64,000 nt of DNA from Thioclava sp. JE_KL1. Its GTDB lineage: Bacteria > Pseudomonadota > Alphaproteobacteria > Rhodobacterales > Rhodobacteraceae. The DNA is taken from the NCBI RefSeq assembly GCF_009296265.1, contig NZ_WBJS01000002.1, positions 372,001 through 436,000 of the forward strand, written 5' to 3'. The stretch's first letter is position 1. Every line of letters begins with the position of its first letter. The position numbers were made by a program, and so were the translations under genes. Below are positions 9,076 to 17,008 of this stretch, one piece after another. The notes beneath the pieces are model-generated. The model had not been told where the DNA came from. It did not search any database and was given only the letters and a program-made list of their open reading frames with translations.

Positions 9076-9804
9076 ATGGGACTTCTCGACAAGCACAGTG
9101 TTCTTGAAAAGAACGCCACGCTCCTGCTGATCTTCGCCTTCCTGGTCGTCACGATCGGCGGCATCGTGGAGATCGCACCGCTCTTCTACCTCGAAAACAC
9201 CATCGAGGACGTCGAAGGGGTGCGGCCCTACACGCCGCTGGAGCTCACCGGGCGCGATATCTACATCCGCGAGGGCTGCTATGTCTGCCACTCGCAGATG
9301 ATCCGCCCGATGCGCGACGAAGTGGAGCGTTACGGCCATTACTCGCTGGCAGCGGAGTCGCAATACGACCACCCGTTCCAGTGGGGCTCGAAGCGGACGG
9401 GGCCCGACCTCGCCCGCGTCGGCGGCCGCTACTCGGACGCCTGGCATGTGGATCACCTGACCAATCCGCAGTCGGTCGTGCCGGAATCGGTGATGCCGAA
9501 ATACGGCTTCCTGCTCAATCGTATGGTCGATCCCGCGCATATCGACGAGCGGCTCTCGACCGATGCGATGGTGGGCGTGCCCTATACCTCGGACATGATC
9601 GAGAACGCCAAGGCGGACTTTGCCGCTCAGGCCGATCCGATGAGCGACTATGACGGGCTGATGGAGCGTTATCCCAACGCGACGAACGTCCGTAACTTCG
9701 ACGGTCGCCCGGGCATTTCCGAGATGGACGCACTCGTCGCCTATCTGCAGGTGCTCGGCACCATGGTCGATTTCTCGACCTTCGAACCCGTGGCCAGCCG
9801 GTAA
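9076..9804 (+). CDS. ccoO: cbb3 oxidase monohaem cytochrome c subunit
   Basis: 242 residues. One N-terminal membrane anchor ([22 protein letters not shown]) precedes a periplasmic domain with a single haem-c site, [11 protein letters not shown] (C-x2-C-H). The P-K-Y-G-F-L-L region supplies later conserved residues. It passes electrons from CcoP to the CcoN active site. It follows ccoN by 12 bases with an AAGGAGAGG ribosome site, inside the ccoNOQP operon. Confidence 0.97.
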   Translation: MGLLDKHSVLEKNATLLLIFAFLVVTIGGIVEIAPLFYLENTIEDVEGVRPYTPLELTGRDIYIREGCYVCHSQMIRPMRDEVERYGHYSLAAESQYDHPFQWGSKRTGPDLARVGGRYSDAWHVDHLTNPQSVVPESVMPKYGFLLNRMVDPAHIDERLSTDAMVGVPYTSDMIENAKADFAAQADPMSDYDGLMERYPNATNVRNFDGRPGISEMDALVAYLQVLGTMVDFSTFEPVASR

Positions 9805-9817
9805 GGGGAGCTGATCA

Positions 9818-10018
9818 ATGGACTATCATATCTTCAGGGAATTCGCGGACAGCTGGTTTCTGATCTTCATGTTCGTCTTCTTCCTGGCCGTCGTGGCCTG
9901 GGTCTTCCGGCCCGGGTCTCGCAAGACCTACGAAGATACGTCCGAGATCCCGTTCCGGCACGAAGACAAACCCGCCAATGCCTCGGAGGCCGGCGAAAGC
10001 CGGTCCTCCAAGGACTGA
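9818..10018 (+). CDS. ccoQ: cbb3 oxidase small subunit CcoQ
   Basis: 66 residues. One membrane helix (WFLIFMFVFFLAVVAWVF) is followed by a short charged tail (RPGSRKTYEDTSEIPF). CcoQ stabilises the assembled cbb3 oxidase and in Rhodobacter also transmits a redox signal. It lies between ccoO and ccoP with 13- and 31-base gaps, the standard order. Confidence 0.93.
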   Translation: MDYHIFREFADSWFLIFMFVFFLAVVAWVFRPGSRKTYEDTSEIPFRHEDKPANASEAGESRSSKD

Positions 10019-10049
10019 CGGCGCCACGTTGTAAGGAGGCGTGGAGAAA

Positions 10050-10934
10050 ATGAGCAAGAGACCAAGCAAGCACAAGCACGAGGTCGAGACCACGGGTCAC
10101 CAGTGGGACGGCATCGAGGAATACAACAATCCGCTGCCCAAATGGTGGCTGTGGACCTTCTACGCCTGCATCATCTGGGGGATCGGTTACTCGATCGCGA
10201 TGCCGGCATGGCCGATCTTCAAATCCGGCGCGACGCCGGGGATCATGGGCTCGTCGACCCGCGCGAATGTGCAGGCCGATATCGACAAGTTCGCCGCGGC
10301 GAACAAGCCGATCCAGGAGAAGCTCGTCTCGGTCGATCTCGACCAGATTTCGAGCGATCCCGAGCTGAACAACTATACCCAGAACGCCGGTGCGGCCGTG
10401 TTCCGGACCTGGTGCGCGCAGTGCCACGGTGCGGGTGCGGGCGGCAACTCGAAGCTGGGCTATCCGAACCTTCTCGACAGCGCATGGCTGTGGGGCGGCA
10501 CGATGGAGGACATCCATTTCACCGTCACGCACGGCATCCGCAACGAGACGGACCCGGATGGCGAGGCACGTTACTCGCAGATGCCCGCTTTCGGCACGGA
10601 CGAGCTTCTCGAGCCCGCGCAGATCGATCAGGTCGTGCAATACGTCCGCAAGATCTCGGGTCAGGACCATGACGAAGCAATGGCCACTGAAGGCGAGACC
10701 GTCTTCATGGACAACTGCTCGGCCTGCCATGCCGAAGATGGCACCGGCGACCAGATGCAGGGTGCGCCCAACCTGACCGACGCCGTCTGGCTTTACGGTG
10801 GGGATGTGGACACGCTGACCTACACAGTCACCAACGCCCGCTTTGGCGTTATGCCGAACTGGAACGAGCGTCTGTCGGAAGCGGATATCCGCGCCGTGGC
10901 AGCGTACGTTCACAGCTTGGGCGGCGGCCAGTAA
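10050..10934 (+). CDS. ccoP: cbb3 oxidase dihaem cytochrome c subunit
   Basis: 294 residues from the ATG at 10050. The AAGGAGG at 10033-10039 sits about ten bases before this ATG, whereas it would nearly touch the GTG at 10041. After a cytoplasmic lead and one membrane helix ([18 protein letters not shown]) come two haem-c sites, CAQCHGAG and CSACHAED, each C-x2-C-H. It receives electrons from soluble or bc1-linked cytochromes and hands them to CcoO. It is the last gene of ccoNOQP; a strong stem-loop lies about 100 bases downstream. Confidence 0.96.
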   Translation: MSKRPSKHKHEVETTGHQWDGIEEYNNPLPKWWLWTFYACIIWGIGYSIAMPAWPIFKSGATPGIMGSSTRANVQADIDKFAAANKPIQEKLVSVDLDQISSDPELNNYTQNAGAAVFRTWCAQCHGAGAGGNSKLGYPNLLDSAWLWGGTMEDIHFTVTHGIRNETDPDGEARYSQMPAFGTDELLEPAQIDQVVQYVRKISGQDHDEAMATEGETVFMDNCSACHAEDGTGDQMQGAPNLTDAVWLYGGDVDTLTYTVTNARFGVMPNWNERLSEADIRAVAAYVHSLGGGQ

Positions 10935-11034
10935 CGGTCGAAAATACAGAGATCCCGCGGGGCTTTGGTCTGGCGGGTCGCACCGGCACCCCGTCCTGTT
11001 CGCGCGTTTCCTGGGGGTGCTGGTGCCCAATTTC

Positions 11035-11067
11035 AGAGGGCCCCCGTTGCGGGGCCCTCTCGTTTGT
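11035..11067. terminator. Stem-loop terminator between ccoP and the small-ORF pair
   Basis: A perfect 10-bp stem (AGAGGGCCCC, GGGGCCCTCT) with a 6-base loop is followed on the plus strand by a modest T-containing tail (CGTTTGT). It lies between ccoP (plus) and a convergent two-gene small-ORF unit (minus), so it can serve both. The stretch 10935-11034 shows nothing else I can name. Confidence 0.75.
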
Positions 11068-11073
11068 CGAGGG

Positions 11074-11232
11074 TTACCTGTCGTCTATCTTGGGGTCATC
11101 CTTGGGCAAAACAAGTTCCGCGCTTGTCTTTGCACGCCGATGTGAACGCCGATGCGAGCGGGCCGCCGGCAGGCCGGGGCGCTGATCGAGGCCCGTGGCG
11201 ATGGTGAAGCTCTGCGCCCAGATCCCGATCAT
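11074..11232 (-). CDS. Small ORF 2 (52 residues), unknown, coupled to small ORF 1
   Basis: A 52-residue frame starting MIGIWAQSFTIATG and ending PKDDPKIDDR. Its ATG overlaps the stop of the upstream small ORF as ATGA, the form used for translational coupling in many operons here. About three quarters of its codons end in G or C, like its neighbours. The middle is arginine- and histidine-rich (SHRRSHRRAK). It ends seven bases before the ccoP-side terminator stem. I recognise no family. It could be a spurious frame; confidence rests on the overlap, codon use and placement. Confidence 0.4.
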   Translation of the reverse strand: MIGIWAQSFTIATGLDQRPGLPAARSHRRSHRRAKTSAELVLPKDDPKIDDR

Positions 11233-11393
11233 TTCCACATCTCCCGCAAACGTTGGCGCAGCGAGGGACGCGGTGCGCGATGGCGCTTGCGCGAGTCTAT
11301 CGGGTCCGGCAGGTGCGGCCAGTTGCTTTGCGGCGGATGGAGGTTCATGCGGGCGAACAGCATCAGCGTGTCGGGCGTAACTCTATCTTTCAT
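11229..11393 (-). CDS. Small ORF 1 (54 residues), unknown, divergent from lysR
   Basis: A 54-residue basic protein (MKDRVTPDTLMLFARMNLHP...), proline- and arginine-rich, ending in a likely amphipathic helix (SLRQRLREMWK). An AGGAGA ribosome site lies six bases before the ATG, and codon third positions are mostly G or C. It is divergent from the LysR gene at 11494 across a 100-base gap holding an AACTT-N10-AAGTT dyad. This is the classic layout of a LysR regulator and its target. I recognise no family, and no signal or membrane segment is visible. Confidence 0.5.
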   Translation of the reverse strand: MKDRVTPDTLMLFARMNLHPPQSNWPHLPDPIDSRKRHRAPRPSLRQRLREMWK

Positions 11394-11461
11394 GTCTGAT
11401 CTCCTGAGGGCGGGTCAACTCTGGTCAGGATGCGTTATTTGCGCGAAGATGCGACTCAGGA

Positions 11462-11481
11462 AACTTTCCAACATGTAAGTT
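11462..11481. promoter_or_regulatory. Candidate LysR-type dyad, AACTT-N10-AAGTT
   Basis: A perfect 5-base inverted repeat with a 10-base spacer ends 12 bases before the lysR start, in the gap shared with the small-ORF unit. It has the general T-N11-A form of LysR recognition sites. Binding by the adjacent LysR protein is inferred from position. Confidence 0.45.
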
Positions 11482-11493
11482 GAAGTTACAGAT

Positions 11494-12378
11494 ATGGACT
11501 GGCGAACCCTTCCCTCCCTGACCGCGCTGCGGGCGTTTTCGGCTTTCGCAGAGTGCGGATCGGTGGCCGAGGCGGGACGTGCGCTCAACGTGTCGCATGC
11601 GGCCGTCAGTCAGCAATTGCGGGGGCTCGAAGAGCGGCTCGGTGTGACGCTTGTCGACCGGTCCGGCCCGCGGCCTGCGCTGACGCCCGACGGTCGCCGC
11701 CTTGCGCAAGCGCTGCGCGACGGGTTCGGCACGATTTCCGAGGCGGTCGCTTCGCTGAGCGACACGGCCGACTCCCGCCCGCTGCAAATCTCCACCACGC
11801 CAAGCTTCGCCTCGGCCTGGCTTCTGCCCCGGCTGCCGGACTTTCGCGAAGCCCATCCCGAGATCGGTCTGACCATCGACCCTTCGGCGACCGTCTCCAC
11901 GCTTGCGCCGGGCGGGGTCGAGATGGCGCTGCGCTACGGATCGGGGGACTGGCCCGGTCTCGAGTCGCGGCTTCTGGTGCGCTCACCCATCGTCGTGGTC
12001 GCGGCCCCCGCGCTGGTGGGGGAGGGGCGGTATGACTGCCCGGCGGATTTGCGCGGCCTGCCGTGGTTGCAAGAGCTCGGCACCTCCGAGTCGACCGACT
12101 GGTTCGCGCGCCATGGCGTCACGCAGGATCAGGCCAAAAGCCTGACAGCGATGCCGGGGAACCTTTTGCTCGAAGCGGCGCGCGGCGGGCAGGGGGTGGC
12201 GGTGACCGCTCTGGTCTGGGTCGCAGGCGATATTGCGGCCGGACGGTTGCGGCTTCTGTTTGAAGACAGCGAGGAAAAAGGCTATTACACGGTTACGCGA
12301 CCGGGCGTGAGGCGACCGGCGCTACGCCAGTTCATGTCTTGGCTCTTCAAGCAAGCGGCGCATGCCGGTGACCAGTAA
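11494..12378 (+). CDS. LysR family transcriptional regulator (GcvA-like subgroup)
   Basis: 294 residues. The N-terminal winged helix (LPSLTALRAFSAFAECGSVAEAGRALNVSHAAVSQQLRGLEERLG) is typical LysR. The effector domain opens with LQISTTPSFASAWLLPRLPDF and has VEMALRYGSGDWPG, the form seen in the GcvA-like group. Its effector is unknown. It lies between ccoNOQP and ccoGHIS, which are normally adjacent in Rhodobacter-type genomes, and is divergent from two small ORFs that are its most likely targets. Confidence 0.92.
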   Translation: MDWRTLPSLTALRAFSAFAECGSVAEAGRALNVSHAAVSQQLRGLEERLGVTLVDRSGPRPALTPDGRRLAQALRDGFGTISEAVASLSDTADSRPLQISTTPSFASAWLLPRLPDFREAHPEIGLTIDPSATVSTLAPGGVEMALRYGSGDWPGLESRLLVRSPIVVVAAPALVGEGRYDCPADLRGLPWLQELGTSESTDWFARHGVTQDQAKSLTAMPGNLLLEAARGGQGVAVTALVWVAGDIAAGRLRLLFEDSEEKGYYTVTRPGVRRPALRQFMSWLFKQAAHAGDQ

Positions 12379-12422
12379 AAATACCAACCAGTGAAGATTT
12401 CCTGTATGGCAGACCTGTCTTT

Positions 12423-12436
12423 TTGACGCAGGTCAA
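12423..12436 (+). promoter_or_regulatory. FNR box upstream of ccoG
   Basis: TTGACGCAGGTCAA is a symmetric variant of TTGAT-N4-ATCAA, with C and G at the inner arm positions. It is centred about 73 bases before the ccoG start. It gives ccoGHIS its own oxygen-controlled promoter, separate from ccoNOQP. Confidence 0.8.
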
Positions 12437-12502
12437 AGCCTTCACGACTGTGTCATACCAGAAGAGCCTGTGACGCAGAGAAATATATGAACGGAGAGAG
12501 TC

Positions 12503-13951
12503 GTGAGCTCCACCGAACCAGTCGATCCCCCGCCGCTTTACGCCGCCCGCGAGCCGATCTTTCCGCGCCGCGTGCACGGCCAGTTCCGCAACCTGAAATG
12601 GGTGCTGATGGCGGTGATGCTTGGCATCTATTACATCACGCCGTGGATTCGCTGGGATCGTGGCCCGGAACTGCCTGATCAGGCGGTGCTTCTGGACCTC
12701 GCGAACCGCCGCTTCTTCTTCTTCATGATCGAAATCTGGCCGCATGAATTCTACTTCGTCGCGGGCCTTCTGATCATGGCGGGCCTTGGCCTGTTCCTGT
12801 TCACCTCGGCACTGGGGCGCGTCTGGTGCGGCTACGCCTGCCCGCAGACCGTCTGGACTGACCTGTTCATTCTTGTCGAGCGTTGGGTCGAGGGCGACCG
12901 CAACGCGCGTATCCGTCTGCTGCGTCAGAAGTGGAACGCCGAGAAGTTCCGCAAGCGCATCACGAAATGGGTGCTCTGGCTGCTGATCGGCGTCGCGACC
13001 GGCGGGGCCTGGGTGTTCTACTTCACCGATGCGCCGACGCTGCTGACCGATCTGTTCCACGGCACCGCCTCGCCGATCGCCTATACGACGATCGCGGTGG
13101 CGACGCTCACGACCTTCGCCTTTGGCGGTTTCGCCCGCGAACAGATATGCATCTACGCCTGCCCGTGGCCGCGCATTCAGGCGGCGATGATGGACGAAGA
13201 CACGATCACCATCGCCTATCGCGAATGGCGCGGCGAGCCGCGCGGCAAACTCAAGAAGGGCCAGCACGATCCGACGCAGGGCGACTGCATCGATTGCATG
13301 GCCTGCTTCAACGTCTGCCCGATGGGCATCGATATCCGCGACGGCCAGCAGCTTGAATGCATCACCTGCGGCCTGTGCATCGATGCCTGCAACGAGATGA
13401 TGGACAAGATCGGCAAGCCGCGTGGCCTCATCGGCTACATGGCGCTGAAGGACGAGGCGAACGAGCGCTCGGGCAATCCGGTCATCAATGTCTGGAAGCA
13501 CATCATGCGCCCGCGCACGATCCTCTACTTCTCGATGTGGTCGCTGATCGGTATCGGTCTGGTGGTCGCGCTCTTCATGCGCTCGCCCATCGACTTCAAC
13601 GTGACGCCGAACCGCGATCCGCTCTTCGTGGTGGAGCCCTCGGGCGCGATCCGCAACATCTACACGCTGCGGCTGCGCAACAAGGCGGGCGAGGCGACCG
13701 AGTTCAAGGTCTCCGTCAAGGCGCCCGACCCGGCCGACCAGGGCACGCTGAGCGTGTTGCTCGAAGGTCAGGACGGAAACACCGTGACGGTGCCCGCAGA
13801 TGAAACCATGACCCAAAGGGTCTATATTGTCGCCGAACCCGGTTCGTCCATCGCCACCAGCGAGCGTACCGAGCTGACGATGTGGATCGAGGACATGACC
13901 AATACTGACCGCGTGTCGGAGACGACCGTATTCAACGGAAGGGTACAATGA
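12503..13951 (+). CDS. ccoG: cbb3 oxidase assembly ferredoxin-like copper reductase CcoG (RdxB/FixG)
   Basis: 482 residues from a GTG at 12503, behind GGAGAGAG. It has about five membrane helices, early GYACPQTVW and YACPWPRIQ motifs, two ferredoxin-type 4Fe-4S clusters (CIDCMACFNVCPMGIDI and CITCGLCIDACNEMM) and a C-terminal periplasmic Ig-like domain from about residue 370. CcoG reduces Cu(II) to Cu(I) for insertion into the CuB site of cbb3 oxidase. It is first in ccoGHIS and overlaps ccoH by four bases (ATGA). Confidence 0.96.
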   Translation: MSSTEPVDPPPLYAAREPIFPRRVHGQFRNLKWVLMAVMLGIYYITPWIRWDRGPELPDQAVLLDLANRRFFFFMIEIWPHEFYFVAGLLIMAGLGLFLFTSALGRVWCGYACPQTVWTDLFILVERWVEGDRNARIRLLRQKWNAEKFRKRITKWVLWLLIGVATGGAWVFYFTDAPTLLTDLFHGTASPIAYTTIAVATLTTFAFGGFAREQICIYACPWPRIQAAMMDEDTITIAYREWRGEPRGKLKKGQHDPTQGDCIDCMACFNVCPMGIDIRDGQQLECITCGLCIDACNEMMDKIGKPRGLIGYMALKDEANERSGNPVINVWKHIMRPRTILYFSMWSLIGIGLVVALFMRSPIDFNVTPNRDPLFVVEPSGAIRNIYTLRLRNKAGEATEFKVSVKAPDPADQGTLSVLLEGQDGNTVTVPADETMTQRVYIVAEPGSSIATSERTELTMWIEDMTNTDRVSETTVFNGRVQ

Positions 13952-14412
13952 CCGAGATGGCGAAACCGCTGACCGGAAGAAAAGTGCTGATGATCGCGGT
14001 GGCCTCCTTCGGGGTGATCATCGCGGTCAACCTCGTCATGGCATGGCAGGCCGTCAGCACCTTCCCCGGCCTCGAGGTCGACAATTCCTATGTCGCCTCG
14101 CAGACCTTCAATGAAGAGAAACTGGCGCAGGATGCGCTCGGCTGGACCGTGTCGCCGGAGTATTCCGACGGCAAGCTGAGCTTCGTGATCCGTGACGAGG
14201 ACGGGCTGCCCGCGAGGGTGGCCGAGTTCAAGGCGCTCGTCGGTCGCACCACCCATGTCCGCGATGACATGACGCCCGATTTCGACTATGTCGGCGGGAT
14301 CTTCACCACGAAGCTCGACCTTGCGCCGGGCGTCTGGCTGGTGCATCTCGACGCGAAAGCCGCCGACGGCACGGAGTTCCGCCAGCGGATTGACCTGTTC
14401 GTGAAAGGCTGA
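13948..14412 (+). CDS. ccoH: cbb3 oxidase assembly protein CcoH (FixH)
   Basis: 154 residues with one N-terminal membrane helix (VLMIAVASFGVIIAVNLVMAWQAV) and a periplasmic FixH domain. It has the conserved FPGLEVDNSYVASQTFNEE segment and a W-L-V-H-L-D-A end. CcoH binds CcoP and stays with the mature oxidase, helping copper ATPase action and assembly. It overlaps ccoG by four bases and is followed by ccoI after four bases. Confidence 0.94.
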   Translation: MTEMAKPLTGRKVLMIAVASFGVIIAVNLVMAWQAVSTFPGLEVDNSYVASQTFNEEKLAQDALGWTVSPEYSDGKLSFVIRDEDGLPARVAEFKALVGRTTHVRDDMTPDFDYVGGIFTTKLDLAPGVWLVHLDAKAADGTEFRQRIDLFVKG

Positions 14413-14416
14413 GCCG

Positions 14417-16642
14417 ATGTCGGTGTCGCCCGCTTCTCCATCGCATAGCGAACCGTTCGAGGACGAGCATGTTTCGGCCTCGGCCTGTCCCGCCTGCATC
14501 GCGGCCCCCTCGGCCGAGCAGATAGCGAAGTCGGGTGATATCAAGGGCGCGCGGATCATGCTGTCGCTGCCCACGGCGCATTGTGCGGTCTGCATCACCG
14601 ATGTCGAACGCGAGCTGATGAAGCAGCCGGGCGTGAAATCGGCGCGGGTGAACCTGACGCTGAAACGCGCCTCGGTCGATGCGGCGGGCGATGTCGAACC
14701 GGCGGGGCTGATCGCGGCGCTCGACAAGATCGGCTACGAGGCGCATGAGCTCGATCCCGGCATGCTGTCCGCGACCGAGGCCGACAAGCGCGGACGTGAC
14801 CTCTTGATGCGCATGGGCGTCGCGGGCTTCGCGATGATGAACATCATGATGCTCTCGATCGCGGTCTGGTCGGGGGCGGAGGATTCGACGCGCGACCTCT
14901 TCCACTGGATTTCGGCGGCGATCGCGCTGCCCACCACGATCTTCGCGGGCCAGCCCTTCTTCGCCAATGCCTGGGCGAGCTTGCGCGGCGGGCGTCTCGG
15001 GATGGATGTGCCGATCTCGCTCGCGATCCTGCTCGCGCTCGGGATTTCGCTGTTCGAGACGATGCATTCCGGCGCGCATGCCTATTTCGAGGCGGCGACC
15101 ATGCTCACCTTCTTCCTGCTGGTGGGTCGCTATCTCGACTATCGGACCCGCGCCGTGGCGCGTTCCGCCGCCGAGGAACTGGCCGCGCTGGAAGTGCCCC
15201 GCGCGACCGTGTTGCGCGACGGCGACGAGGTCACCGTGCCCGTGGGCGAACTGGTGCCCGGCGATCTGATCCGGGTGCGCCCGGGAGGCCGTATCCCAGC
15301 CGATGGCGAAGTGACCGAGGGCCAATCCGAGAGCGACCGCTCGCTGCTGACCGGCGAAAGCCTCCCCGTGCAGGTGCTGCCCGGAATGACGCTCTCCGCC
15401 GGTGAGGTGAACCTGACCGGGCCGCTGACCCTGCGCGTGACGGCAGCCGGGCGCGACAGCTCGTTGCATCGGATGGCCGATCTCGTCGCGATGGCCGAGA
15501 GCGCGAAAACCAAATACACCTCGCTCGCCGAACGGGCCGCGCGGGCCTATGCGCCGATCGTGCATATCCTGTCCTTCAGTGCGTTCTGCGCCTGGGCCTG
15601 GATCACGGGCGGCGATTTCCGTCTGGCGGTGAATATCGCGGCGGCGGTGCTGATCATCACCTGCCCCTGTGCGCTGGGGCTCGCCGTGCCTGCGGTGGTG
15701 ACCGCCGCATCGGGCAAGCTGTTCCGCAAGGGCCTGTTGATCAAGGACGGCACTGCGCTGGAGCGTATGGCCGAGATCGACACGGTCGTCTTCGACAAGA
15801 CTGGCACGCTGACCATGGGCGCGCCGCGCCCGCAGAACCTCTCCGACCTCTCGCCCGAGGCGCTCTCCGTCGCGATGGCGTTGGCCGAGGGCTCGAGCCA
15901 CCCGCTCGCGCGTGCCCTGCATGAGGCTGCGGCAGGGCAGGGCGTTGCGCCCGCCACGCTGAGCGATCTGCGCGAAGTTCCGGGCTACGGCGTCGAGGGC
16001 GTCTGGCAGGGGCAGCGCGTGCGGCTCGGTCGTGCGAACTGGATCGGCGCTGCCGAGGGTGCGACCACCGCGACCCATCTCGCGATCGGCGATGCGACCC
16101 CGATCTCGATCCGGTTCGCCGACACGCTGCGCACCGGGGCCGAAGAGGCCGTGGCCGGTCTGAAGGCGCAGGGCAAGCAGGTCTGGCTGGTCTCTGGCGA
16201 TGTCGAAGGCGCGGTGAGCGATCTCGCCGCGCGCCTCGGGATCGACACCTATCGCGCCGGCGCCTTGCCTGCGGAGAAAGCGCAGCTCGTGAGCGATCTC
16301 ACCCAACAGGGCCACCGCGTGCTCATGGTGGGCGACGGTCTCAACGACACAGCCGCGCTGGCCGCGGCCCATGTCTCGGTCTCGCCCGCCTCCGCACTGG
16401 ATGCCGCGCGCACGGCGTCGGATATCGTGCTTCTGGGCAAGGATCTGGCGCCGGTCTCCGATGCCGCCTCGATCTCGGTGCGCGCCCGCCGCCGGATCAA
16501 GCAGAACTTCGGCATCTCCATCGTCTACAATATCATCGCCGTGCCGCTCGCGCTGACGGGGCTCGCGACGCCGCTGATGGCGGCGCTCGCGATGTCGGCC
16601 AGTTCGATCACGGTTTCGCTCAACTCGCTGCGCCTGCGCTGA
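14417..16642 (+). CDS. ccoI: Copper-transporting P1B-type ATPase for cbb3 assembly (FixI/CcoI)
   Basis: 741 residues. A cysteine-rich lead (SACPACIAAP) precedes a heavy-metal domain with AHCAVC. Eight membrane helices follow, with the metal-site motif CPCALGLAVP in helix 6, phosphorylation motif DKTGTLTMG, an HP motif (SSHPLARAL) and hinge GDGLNDTAAL. It exports Cu(I) towards the periplasm for the CuB centre of CcoN, not for copper tolerance. It sits between ccoH and ccoS. A second copper ATPase at 32446-34674 lacks the cysteine-rich lead and fits CopA better. Confidence 0.95.
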   Translation: MSVSPASPSHSEPFEDEHVSASACPACIAAPSAEQIAKSGDIKGARIMLSLPTAHCAVCITDVERELMKQPGVKSARVNLTLKRASVDAAGDVEPAGLIAALDKIGYEAHELDPGMLSATEADKRGRDLLMRMGVAGFAMMNIMMLSIAVWSGAEDSTRDLFHWISAAIALPTTIFAGQPFFANAWASLRGGRLGMDVPISLAILLALGISLFETMHSGAHAYFEAATMLTFFLLVGRYLDYRTRAVARSAAEELAALEVPRATVLRDGDEVTVPVGELVPGDLIRVRPGGRIPADGEVTEGQSESDRSLLTGESLPVQVLPGMTLSAGEVNLTGPLTLRVTAAGRDSSLHRMADLVAMAESAKTKYTSLAERAARAYAPIVHILSFSAFCAWAWITGGDFRLAVNIAAAVLIITCPCALGLAVPAVVTAASGKLFRKGLLIKDGTALERMAEIDTVVFDKTGTLTMGAPRPQNLSDLSPEALSVAMALAEGSSHPLARALHEAAAGQGVAPATLSDLREVPGYGVEGVWQGQRVRLGRANWIGAAEGATTATHLAIGDATPISIRFADTLRTGAEEAVAGLKAQGKQVWLVSGDVEGAVSDLAARLGIDTYRAGALPAEKAQLVSDLTQQGHRVLMVGDGLNDTAALAAAHVSVSPASALDAARTASDIVLLGKDLAPVSDAASISVRARRRIKQNFGISIVYNIIAVPLALTGLATPLMAALAMSASSITVSLNSLRLR

Positions 16643-16654
16643 AAGGAGCCCCTC

Positions 16655-16816
16655 ATGGAGGTTCTTCTCTATTCGATTCCGATCTCCCTGCTGCTCGGCG
16701 GGATTGGCCTCGGGGCGTTTTTCTGGTCGCTGAAGAACAATCAGTATGACGACCCGAAAGGCGACGCCGAGCGTATCCTCTCGGACGAGTTCGACGACCA
16801 TCCGAAGCAGGACTGA
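16655..16816 (+). CDS. ccoS: cbb3 oxidase assembly protein CcoS
   Basis: 53 residues, MEVLLYSIPISLLLGGIGLG... followed by AFFWSLKNNQYDDPKGDAERIL, the hallmark CcoS pattern of one membrane helix and a short acidic tail with F-W-x-L-K-x2-Q-Y-D-D. An AAAGGAGCCC ribosome site precedes the ATG at 16655, 12 bases after ccoI. CcoS is needed for cofactor insertion into CcoN. It ends the ccoGHIS operon. Confidence 0.95.
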   Translation: MEVLLYSIPISLLLGGIGLGAFFWSLKNNQYDDPKGDAERILSDEFDDHPKQD

Positions 16817-16870
16817 GCGCGCGACGGTAAGGGCCGGGCCGGGCGGCCTGATCCCCTCAGAACCGCGCCC

Positions 16871-16907
16871 GCTTCGCCTTGGCACAAATATCCCCGCCGG
16901 AGGCTCC
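16871..16907 (+). repeat. Dispersed intergenic repeat, copy A
   Basis: Contains the core CTTGGC..AAATATCCCCGCCGGAGGC shared with copies at about 26317, 31771 (inverted), 31814 and 60565. It lies in the convergent gap between ccoS and the carboxypeptidase gene. Its function is unknown. Confidence 0.7.
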
Positions 16908-16953
16908 TGTCGGTGCGATCCGCGCGGCGGGTGCCATAAGGTCCGGAAAAAGG

Positions 16954-16982
16954 AAAAGCCGCGCTGACCAAGCGCGGCTTTT
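16954..16982. terminator. Bidirectional terminator between ccoS and the D,D-carboxypeptidase gene
   Basis: A 12-base inverted repeat (AAAAGCCGCGCT, AGCGCGGCTTTT) with a 5-base loop has T-runs on both strands, in a convergent gap. It should stop transcripts from both sides. Confidence 0.9.
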
Positions 16983-17008
16983 CATATTTTGCCCCTAAGG
17001 GAAGACTC

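Noticed and set aside
7414-9540. 708-codon minus-strand frame opposite ccoN and ccoO
   Set aside because: It crosses two well-supported genes and their promoter, with no recognisable domain.
10041-10049. GTG at 10041 as the ccoP start
   Set aside because: The AAGGAGG would be one base away; the ATG at 10050 has proper spacing.
11152-11478. 108-codon plus-strand frame before lysR
   Set aside because: It has no ribosome site, runs across the lysR promoter dyad, and its product looks random; the minus-strand small ORFs fit better.
14303-16885. Very long open frame (860 codons) on the minus strand opposite ccoI
   Set aside because: It is a by-product of high GC at third codon positions; the ccoI frame has full P-type ATPase motifs and the antisense product is low-complexity and Arg/Gly-rich.
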